Below are positions 50,580-58,400 of a stretch of 64,000 bases of DNA, piece after piece. Numbering within the stretch: position 1 is the first letter of the stretch; every line of letters begins with the position of its first letter. The notes beneath the pieces were generated by a model. The model was not told the origin of the DNA. It ran no database searches and saw only the letters and a program-made list of their open reading frames with translations. This DNA comes from an uncultured Saprospiraceae bacterium (GTDB lineage Bacteria > Bacteroidota > Bacteroidia > Chitinophagales > Saprospiraceae), in assembly GCA_937872385.1 (NCBI GenBank), contig CALMSO010000005.1, positions 62,001 through 126,000 of the forward strand, given 5' to 3'. The position numbers and the translations under genes were made by a program.

Positions 50580-52709
50580 ATGAGCCACTTTTCGTTTTTT
50601 ATCAATGCTTGCGCAATGCTTATGCTGCTCACTGGCTGTAATGAGTACGACTCCGGGCGCCACAATTTCCGGGCCATCGCACTCACCTACCCTGCTGCCC
50701 TGCAGGATGTCACGGTGGCGGATACCTTGCACGGAATAGCCATAGCCGACCCTTATCGCTGGATGGAGAATACCAGCAGCCAACCTACGCGCGACTGGTT
50801 GGAGCAGCAACGGATGCTGACGGAAAATTATTTGCAACAAATTCCCTTTCGGCGCTCGGTGCGCCAACGTTTGCAGTCCTACTGGAATTATGAACGCCTG
50901 ACGACGCCCCGCCGCAGCGGCGGTTTTTTCTATATTTTGAAAAATGAGGGCTTGCAAGCGCAAGATGTGCTTTATCGCTTCCAAAATTCGGAAAAAAAGG
51001 ATTGGGCCGTCGTGCTCGACCCCACCACCACGGGCGCTGCCCACGCCCTCAGCTACGCGCAAGATGGCTCGCTGCTGGCGTATCTGGTGCATGACCAATT
51101 CACCGGCCAGCCTTTGGTACTCCTGCACGACCTCGAAAGCAATCGCCCTTTATTGGATACGATTCGCTTGGTAGCACCGGAAGCAGGGTTGGCCTGGTTT
51201 CAGGATGGCTTTTTTTATAGCCGCTACCCCACTCCACCGGTTGATAAAATACCCTTGGCGGAAGCTACTTTTCCGCAGGTATGGTATCACCGCATTGGCA
51301 CTCCCCAGACCGCTGATGCGCTGGTATTTGCTGACCGCTCGCAGCCCCATCTCCGTTTTCAGGTGCAAACCACTGAAGATGAGCGCTTTCTGATATTATA
51401 CGCTACTGGCACTACGCTTGGCAATGCCCTATATTGTAAAGAACTGAGTGCTGCGGCCCCAGATTTCTTACCTATTGTCGAAGATTTTGCTGCGCAATTT
51501 CGGGTAATTGGCAATGTAGGCAATAATCTATTGGTACTCACCAACCACGAGGCGCCGCGCTATCGCTTGCTTCAAATCAACACTACGCGGCCCGAAATGC
51601 GCTATTGGGAAGAAGTAATTGGCCCTACCGATGAGGTGCTCCAAGATGTGCGCCTGCTCGGTGGCAAGCTCGTAGCTACCTACCTCCGCGATGCCTCGCA
51701 TCGGGTTCGTATCTTTGATTTGCGCGGCAATTTGCAACAGGAAATTCCGCTTCCCACAGTTGGCTCAGTGCGCGACTGGCAAGGCTCCCGCGAGGATCCA
51801 CAGGCATTTTTTACGTTTACTTCGTTTCTCGCTCCGCCGATGATACTACGCCTTGATCTGGAAACCTATGAACTAAGCATTTTTCACCAGCCGCAGTCGC
51901 CTTTTCCTACCGAAGCTTTTGAGGTTCGTCAACTGCGTTATAAAAGTTATGACGGCACGGAGGTGTTGTTATCGCTTATCGCAAAAAAAGGACTGAACCC
52001 CGACGGTACGCATCCGCTGCTACTCTACGCCCACGGCGGGCAGGGACGAGCCGTACTGCCTGATTTCAACCTTACTGGCTATCATTTGCTACCTTTCATC
52101 CTCGAAAATGGCGGTATTTGCGCCATAGCCCACGTACGCGGCGGTGGCGAGGGCGGCTCAGACTGGCACCGAGCAGCCGCCGGACGCAACAAACAGAAGA
52201 GTTTTGAAGACCTCCAAGCGGCGGCTGAATATCTGATTGCGAATAATTATACCCGGCCGGAGCTGCTGGCACTATACGGCACTACCGATGGCGGGCTGCT
52301 GGCGGGCGTATGCGCAGTGCAACGGCCCGACCTGTTTCGGGTAGTTATCGCCGCCGATGGGCTGTTTGATATGCTGCGGTATCAGCGCTTCACTACAGGC
52401 TGGGCGCGGACAGGTGAGTATGGCCTAAGCAGGCAACGACAGGACTTTGAAGCAATCGGTTACTATTCGCCGGTACACAATGTCGTTTCGGCAAATTATT
52501 CTTCTATCTTATTGACGGTCAATCCTTTACAACAAGAAATCGCACCGATACATTCTTACAAATTCGCGGCCACGCTACAGGCTATGCAACAACAGGATTT
52601 ACCGATACTACTCCGGCCCACTGCTCCAAGCAATACCGCCGAAAAGATGGACGCCGCTGCCGATGTACTGAGTTTTCTATTTTACAACTGGCAACGCAAA
52701 GTGCGGTAA
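50580..52709 (+). CDS. Prolyl-oligopeptidase-family lipoprotein lacking the catalytic triad
   Basis: A 709-residue lipoprotein (signal to LLTGC near residue 20) homologous over its full length to prolyl oligopeptidase. It has the N-terminal DPYRWMENTSSQPTRDWLE helix, a seven-blade propeller (about 100-430) and the alpha/beta-hydrolase domain (AHVRGGGEGGSDWHRAAAGR; AAAEYLIANNYTRPELLALY; DMLRYQRFTTGWARTGEYG). The nucleophile motif GGSNGG is replaced by GTTDGG at 567-572, with T569 where serine belongs. The acid-bearing ADHDDR segment is replaced near 648 by VNPLQQEI. The AGHG histidine segment is replaced near 680 by APSNTAE. The scaffold is kept and the frame is intact, so it is probably a pseudoenzyme that binds rather than cuts. 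A new chemistry is not excluded. Confidence 0.87.
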   Translation: MSHFSFFINACAMLMLLTGCNEYDSGRHNFRAIALTYPAALQDVTVADTLHGIAIADPYRWMENTSSQPTRDWLEQQRMLTENYLQQIPFRRSVRQRLQSYWNYERLTTPRRSGGFFYILKNEGLQAQDVLYRFQNSEKKDWAVVLDPTTTGAAHALSYAQDGSLLAYLVHDQFTGQPLVLLHDLESNRPLLDTIRLVAPEAGLAWFQDGFFYSRYPTPPVDKIPLAEATFPQVWYHRIGTPQTADALVFADRSQPHLRFQVQTTEDERFLILYATGTTLGNALYCKELSAAAPDFLPIVEDFAAQFRVIGNVGNNLLVLTNHEAPRYRLLQINTTRPEMRYWEEVIGPTDEVLQDVRLLGGKLVATYLRDASHRVRIFDLRGNLQQEIPLPTVGSVRDWQGSREDPQAFFTFTSFLAPPMILRLDLETYELSIFHQPQSPFPTEAFEVRQLRYKSYDGTEVLLSLIAKKGLNPDGTHPLLLYAHGGQGRAVLPDFNLTGYHLLPFILENGGICAIAHVRGGGEGGSDWHRAAAGRNKQKSFEDLQAAAEYLIANNYTRPELLALYGTTDGGLLAGVCAVQRPDLFRVVIAADGLFDMLRYQRFTTGWARTGEYGLSRQRQDFEAIGYYSPVHNVVSANYSSILLTVNPLQQEIAPIHSYKFAATLQAMQQQDLPILLRPTAPSNTAEKMDAAADVLSFLFYNWQRKVR

Positions 52710-52843
52710 ATGCTACCATTTACGATTTGCGAAGTTCGATTCACGATTTTATAAAGTATTGAAAAACAAGGTTTTGAAAATGAATAAGTGCATCATTTCC
52801 AATTAAAAAAGGTATAATATCTCGTATCTATCATCTGGCATCT

Positions 52844-52879
52844 CAAAAAAAGAAAGGGCGACTCCTTATGAAGCCACCC
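52844..52879 (-). terminator. Rho-independent terminator after pruA
   Basis: On the minus strand GGGTGGCT (52872-52879) pairs with AGTCGCCC (52856-52863), eight pairs including two G-U, over an 8-nt loop. TTTCTTTTTTT follows directly. It lies 39 bp after the pruA stop codon. The T-tract abuts a family B word (52821-52848). Confidence 0.62.
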
Positions 52880-52917
52880 CTCTCAATTTGTTATTAGCAA
52901 GTTTTGTTCCTTTAGAA

Positions 52918-54549
52918 CTATTCTTCAGCCATAAACGGATAGCGATAATCTGTTGGCGGTACAAAATTTTCCTTGATGGTACGTGGCGATACCCAGCGCA
53001 GCAGGTTGAGAATGGAGCCGGCTTTGTCGTTGGTACCGGAGCCGCGCGCCCCGCCAAAAGGTTGTTGCCCGACCACCGCACCGGTTGGTTTGTCGTTGAT
53101 ATAAAAATTGCCTGCTGCGTGGCGCAGTTTTTCGGTTGCTACTGTAATAGCTGCTCGATCTTTGGCAAAAACCGCCCCCGTGAGCGCATAAGGCGAAGTA
53201 TCGTTTACTAATGCCAGCGTTGCTTCATACTCCTTGCCTTCATAGACATAAATAGTGAGCACCGGCCCGAAGATTTCCTCGCACATGGTGCGGTATTTCG
53301 GATCTTTGGTCAGGATGACAGTCGGCTCGATGAAATAGCCTTTCGACTTGTCGCACTCGCCGCCAATTAAAATTTCTACGCTGGCGTCTTTTTTCGCTTC
53401 CGCAATGTAATTGGAAATCTTATCGAAAGCGCGCTCGTCAATGACCGCATTGAAAAAATTAGTAAAATCTTCCGGCGATCCCATTTTAAAAGAACCTACC
53501 TGTTCGAGCAATTTCTGGCGCACCGGCTCCCAAAGTTCCTTCGGTATGTAGGCACGCGAAGCCGCCGAGCATTTCTGCCCCTGGTATTCAAAAGCGCCCC
53601 GCGACAGGGCCGTAGCCACCGCATCGGCATCGGCAGAAGGATGCGCGATCACGAAGTCTTTTCCACCGGTTTCGCCTACAATGCGCGGATAGGATTTGTA
53701 TTTGGAAATGTTTTTGCCAATGGTCGCCCACAAATGCTGAAACACACCGGTACTTCCGGTAAAGTGCAGCCCAGCAAAATCAGGATGCGAAAAAATGACA
53801 TCACCAGCGGCGGGGCCGTCCACGTAGATTAGGTTAATCACCCCCGGTGGCAGCCCGGCTTCTTCGAAGATTTCCATAATCACTGCCGCAGAATAAATCT
53901 GGGTTTCGGCGGGTTTCCACACCACCGTATTGCCCATGAGGGCAGGCGCGCCGGGCAGATTGCCAGCGATAGATGTAAAGTTGAATGGTGTCAGCGCAAA
54001 AACGAACCCTTCTAAGGCGCGGTATTCCATGCGATTCCAGGTGAGCGCCGGGCTATTGGGCTGCTCGCTGTACAGTTGCGTCATGTACGCCACATTGAAG
54101 CGGAAAAAATCGCACAACTCCGCCACGCTATCTATCTCGGCCTGAAAAACATTTTTCGACTGGCAGAGCATGGTAGCGGCATTCATCTTGGCGCGGTAGG
54201 GGCCGGCGAGCAGGTCGGCGGCTTTCAGAAAAATAGCGGCCCGCTCTTGCCAAGGCATATTTTCCCAGGTAGGTTTGGCATCTAATGCAGCTTTAATGGC
54301 TTGCTGTACATGCGCGGTGACGCCCTTACAAAAATGCCCCAGCGTGTGCGACAACTCATGCGGCGGCCGAATAGCCACGCGGGTATCGGTCGTCACCTTT
54401 TCATTGCCAATGAACATAGGCACGAGCGTCTGCACAGATTTGAGCTCGGCAATAGCGGCTTTCAGCTCGGCGCGCTCAGCCGAACCCGGCGCATAACTCA
54501 ATACCGGCTCATTGTGCACCTCCGGTACTCGAAAAAAGGCGTTTGCCAT
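52918..54549 (-). CDS. pruA: L-glutamate gamma-semialdehyde (P5C) dehydrogenase
   Basis: A cytoplasmic NAD-dependent aldehyde dehydrogenase of 543 residues, the second step of proline catabolism, giving glutamate. The catalytic cysteine is C327 in GQKCSAASRAYI and the base E293 in GETGGKDFV. LTPFNFTSIAGNLPGAPALM near 186 and PTGAVVGQQPFGGARGSGTN near the end are typical of the stand-alone P5C dehydrogenase (PruA/RocA) rather than general ALDHs. Proline dehydrogenase is not in the window. The enzyme also accepts 4-hydroxyglutamate semialdehyde in some organisms, but the hydroxyproline cluster here uses a different route. It ends at a clear terminator. Confidence 0.95.
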   Translation of the reverse strand: MANAFFRVPEVHNEPVLSYAPGSAERAELKAAIAELKSVQTLVPMFIGNEKVTTDTRVAIRPPHELSHTLGHFCKGVTAHVQQAIKAALDAKPTWENMPWQERAAIFLKAADLLAGPYRAKMNAATMLCQSKNVFQAEIDSVAELCDFFRFNVAYMTQLYSEQPNSPALTWNRMEYRALEGFVFALTPFNFTSIAGNLPGAPALMGNTVVWKPAETQIYSAAVIMEIFEEAGLPPGVINLIYVDGPAAGDVIFSHPDFAGLHFTGSTGVFQHLWATIGKNISKYKSYPRIVGETGGKDFVIAHPSADADAVATALSRGAFEYQGQKCSAASRAYIPKELWEPVRQKLLEQVGSFKMGSPEDFTNFFNAVIDERAFDKISNYIAEAKKDASVEILIGGECDKSKGYFIEPTVILTKDPKYRTMCEEIFGPVLTIYVYEGKEYEATLALVNDTSPYALTGAVFAKDRAAITVATEKLRHAAGNFYINDKPTGAVVGQQPFGGARGSGTNDKAGSILNLLRWVSPRTIKENFVPPTDYRYPFMAEE

Positions 54550-54571
54550 CGGTTTCTGTTTTTTGCTGCTG

Positions 54572-54579
54572 CAAAACTA
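54572..54579 (-). promoter_or_regulatory. -7 promoter element for pruA
   Basis: TAGTTTTG on the minus strand matches TAnnTTTG, 23 bp before the pruA ATG. No well-spaced -33 was seen. Confidence 0.35.
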
Positions 54580-54660
54580 CACTTTTCAACGAGATATTAA
54601 AACATTTCGTTAAACAAGTTGCGCAGCGGAAGAGAAGTGTTGGGAGCAGATTGGTAGCGG

Positions 54661-54729
54661 TTAATTGGCTTGATTTTTCAATAAACTGATTTCTTTTTGT
54701 AAAATCGGCAGATATTTTATTACAATTAG
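54661..54729 (-). pseudogene. 3' remnant of the HEPN toxin gene after an in-frame amber codon
   Basis: After the TAG at 54730-54732 the same frame stays open for 22 codons to TAA at 54661-54663 and reads LIVIKYLPILQKEISLLK. That is the normal C-terminal helix of DUF86/HepT proteins, which usually follows IVW. TAG stands where TGG (Trp) is expected, and the restored length of 115 residues is the family norm. The upstream part is listed separately. Confidence 0.75.
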
Positions 54730-55008
54730 CTAAATAACATCATTTGAAACATGATCATATCCATGAATAATCCGATTACGGGTATCCACTATCTTCCTTG
54801 AGTCGGTAATAAGTATATCAGGTTCTAACTTCAATATCCGACTCATAGCTTCACCAATGATTTCAATATTTCTTTGAACAGCTCGTATCGTTTTTAAATC
54901 CCGCTCAAATTCAAGAAAATTTCGTGGATTTGGAAGAAACTGGTCAATCTCAACAATTGCCTTTTCTATATCTTCAAGCCATACCCTGATTTCCTCTTGC
55001 ATATACAA
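54730..55008 (-). CDS. hepT: HepT-like HEPN toxin (DUF86), truncated by amber codon
   Basis: A 92-residue HEPN-fold RNase toxin of the MntA/HepT type. The active-site motif RX4HXY is intact as R77, H82 and Y84 in RNRIIHGYD; Y84 is the tyrosine that MntA AMPylates in characterised pairs. The start overlaps the antitoxin gene by 35 bp, or 29 bp from the ATG at codon 3. The frame stops at codon 93 with TAG, though the sequence beyond encodes the normal last helix. So this is either a recent nonsense mutation, an amber codon read through at some rate, or a sequencing error. Truncation would probably weaken dimer packing. Confidence 0.85.
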   Translation of the reverse strand: MYMQEEIRVWLEDIEKAIVEIDQFLPNPRNFLEFERDLKTIRAVQRNIEIIGEAMSRILKLEPDILITDSRKIVDTRNRIIHGYDHVSNDVI

Positions 55009-55294
55009 GCATTTTATGCTGATCTAATAAATCCCCAAAAACCTTATTCCGAATGGCTTTTTGTTCCAGTAAATCAATTTTTCTGTCAAAAATTTTTTCT
55101 AACGCGAATTTTAATTCAAAATAATTTTCGGCATATTCTATTGGATCATCAGATAGAATAGACACCACGAAATCAATATCACTTTGGTTAGTAAATTTGT
55201 CCGTCAAAATCGAACCAAATGCATATAATTCATCGACATTGAAAGCTACGCAAGCCTCATTTAGCGCTTCCCGATGCTTGTTTATGAGTTCCAT
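54974..55294 (-). CDS. mntA: MntA-like antitoxin nucleotidyltransferase
   Basis: A 106-residue minimal nucleotidyltransferase. The GSX10DXD motif is exact: GSILTDKFTNQSDIDF. In characterised pairs this enzyme neutralises HepT by adding AMP groups to the tyrosine beside its RNase histidine. The gene precedes and overlaps the HEPN gene, the usual order. Upstream lie 196 bp with a family E word (55401-55430, reverse) and no clear promoter. The intact antitoxin next to a damaged toxin suggests recent decay of the pair, or toxin read-through. Confidence 0.88.
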   Translation of the reverse strand: MELINKHREALNEACVAFNVDELYAFGSILTDKFTNQSDIDFVVSILSDDPIEYAENYFELKFALEKIFDRKIDLLEQKAIRNKVFGDLLDQHKMLVYARGNQGMA

Positions 55295-55400
55295 AATATC
55301 TTATTTATAAGAAAACATTCTTTCTGCCTCATTTTGTTGACAATAATAGTGTAATTGACAGTAGTTATAGTATTTTGACCAATTTTACGACGAAATAAAT

Positions 55401-55430
55401 AATGGGAAGTTGTTAATTGTTATTTGTCGA
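55401..55430. repeat. Dispersed intergenic word, family E (reverse)
   Basis: Reads as AATGGGAAG followed by TTGTTAATTGTTATTTG, the reverse complement of the family E composite. GGGAAGATTGTTAATTATTG at 46480-46499 is a further partial copy. Confidence 0.35.
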
Positions 55431-55490
55431 AACACCTATACATTTGATAATCAAAATCTTATAAATATTACACTGTTGCACCCTATACTC

Positions 55491-58400
55491 TTAACGCACC
55501 AACGTGACATCGCCCTTGACGACTTTCACCTGATCGTCAATCAATTCTACCTCAGCAAAAAACACAAACACGCCAGCGTCCATCGGCTGTCCGTTCCAGG
55601 TGCCGTCCCAGCCGAAATTGGGGTCGTTGGGTTGGAAAGGGCCCGCTTCGTACACCCGATTGCCCCAGCGGTCAAAAATCATGAACGACTTTATGCGTGC
55701 AACCGTCTGCCCGGCAAAGAGCATAAATACGTCGTTTACACCGTCGCCATTGGGACTGAAGACATTGGGGGCAAAAACCGCCGTTTTTTCATTGACAAAA
55801 ACCGTGATGCCCGCTTCGCCCACGCAGCCGTTCAGCCCAGTGACTGCCACCTGATATCGAGTAGAGCGCACGGGTTTTACCATGAGTTCTAAAGCGAGCG
55901 TATCGTTGGTTTCTGCGGGTTTCCAGATGATAGAACGAAAATCCGGCGTGCTGAGCATGGCGCGTAGCAAGGTAGAATCGCCCAGGTCTATTTCAATATC
56001 TTCGCCGAGGCTTACGGCAATGGTATCCGGGGTAGGAATGGTCACTTGGGTGCGCCATTCGCAGCCGTTGCGATCTTGTATAACAAGGTTGTAAGCGCCG
56101 GTAGCCAAATTGGCAAAGACCGGGTCGGGTGTAAAAGGCGAATCAAAAAGCGAGTACAGATAAGGCCCCGTGCCGCCCTGCACCGAATCAATGATAACGG
56201 AAGCACTGCCTCGCTCGATACAGTTGGGTCGAATCACCGAGACAAATCCCTGCTCGATGGGTATTTCTATGGCGTCCACAAAGATACTGGACTGACTAAC
56301 GCAGCCATTGTCGGCGCGCACTACGGCTAAGGTGTAAGTACCGCTTCGGCCAATGGTAGCAATGCTGTTGGTTTGTCCGCTCAGGATGTTGCCATCGGCG
56401 GTCGTCCAGTTGAATGTAAAACTGCTGCCACCCGAAACCGTGGCCACTAATTGGGTGGTGGTCACTTCGCAATCCAATGCGACCGGAGGAGCAATGCTGA
56501 TGCCCGGCGGCTCTGTATTGACAGGTATATTGACAAGGATTGAATCGCTGCAACCATTGTCGCGGTTGGTCATGCGCAGCCCGTAAGCTCCTGCCTGCGC
56601 GACGTTGAGTTGCAAGCCTGTTTGTGGTAGAATAGTGCCATTAGGTGCTGTCCATTGCACGGTAAAATTATTACCAGCCGAAGAGATACCTGCATCTATC
56701 ACGGTTTCGGTGCGTACGCAGGTGAGCGGCTCGATGGGGCGGGTTCCGACTTCCGGGCGTTTATAATCGGCATCTATGGTAATCGTGGCCGTACCGGTGC
56801 AACCGTTTTGGCTGTCCATGACCGTCACTTCGTACGTACCGCCGGTGGTGGTTTGTATCAAAGCTTGTGTAAGATCGCCCGCCAGCGCGCCGCTGATGGC
56901 CCGCCAACGGAAGGTGAGCGAAGCACCGGTTTGCGACAGCGAATTGCGTGCGTCAAGGCTAACAATATCGTTTGTACAATTGAGTGATGCGGCATCCGCA
57001 ATAACGGCTGTAGGCGGAAATGTATTTTGACCAACCACCAGCGTATCCTGTGCACTGCAGCCGCTATTCGTATCCGTAGCCATGAGTATGTAAGCGCCTG
57101 GGGCACTCACCACAGGATTGGGGGTATCGGAGCCGGAGGTGATATTGCCGTCGGGCGTTGTCCACTGGTAGCGTAGATTATTGCCAATTACTTGTGGCTC
57201 CAAGCGAATATTAGTTACTAAACAATTCAATAGTGTATCAAAACCCGCAAAAACAATCGGCGTGGCTTCATTGAGCAATATCTGAAGGCTATCGGTGGCA
57301 CTGCAACCATTATCGCGATTGGTCACTAACAAAATGTAGGTATCGGCTTGCGCAATGGTTGGCGTTAGGGTAGTCGCGTCCTGGATAGGGCTGTTGTTGC
57401 GTGCTGTCCAGCGGTAGTCGTAATTGCCATTGCTCGGCATGGCCGTACCTTGCAGGCGTTGGTCGGTTTGCAAGCAACTGAGGGTATCGTTTGGGCCCGC
57501 ATCCACCATTGGCGGCAAGCGATTTTCAGCAACCGTAACGAGCCGCGAAGCCGCGCAGCCATTGTCTTCGTTCGTCACTGCAAAGCGATAGCGACCCGGC
57601 GCACTGACTGGTATTTGCAGTCCGTCCGCGCAGTTCAGCGGATTGTCATTGGCATCTAATTGACACCATTGCAAGCGAAAATTGCCCCCGTTGGAGCTGA
57701 AATTTGCCGTTAAGACAATGGCCTCATGCGTGCAGGTCAGCGCCGTGTCGGCAATAGCGGGAATGACTGGCAGTTCGTCTGCATCCACCACCACCGAGGC
57801 CGTAGCCTGGCAGCCGTTTCGGGTATTCGTCACCGTCAGTAGGTACACGCCAGCGGCGTTGATGGTGGGCGCCGTTGTGGTATTCCCCGACAGGATGTTG
57901 CCATCAGCCGTTGTCCAGTTATAGGCAATATCCGCTCCAGCCGAGGATGCAGTGCCATTGAGTGTAGCAGTAGGCTGATTGCAGGTCAGCGCCTGCGAAG
58001 CGCCGGCATCGGCCAGCGGCGGTAGGGGATCCAGACCGACCACAACTGAATCCGTGGCGATGCAACCCGTTATGGTGTTCAGTACTTCGAGGTAGAAAGT
58101 ATCGGGCCAAGTCACATTAATCATTGGCGAATTATTGGGTATCACTGGCGTACCGCTGCGCGTCATCCAGATATGGGCAAAATCGGGACCAGTACTCATA
58201 TTGCTACCGCCAATAGTTACAATAGGCTGATTGCAAGTGATATTCAAATCGGGCCCGGCGTCGGCCTGAGGCGTTTCAGTATTTTGCAATACCAATACAT
58301 TGGCTACCACCGAAAAATTGGTGCTATTGGTCACGGTAACAGTGTAAGTGCCTGGCACATTGATTTCAGGCGTCAAACTGTTGGCACCGCTTACAATATT

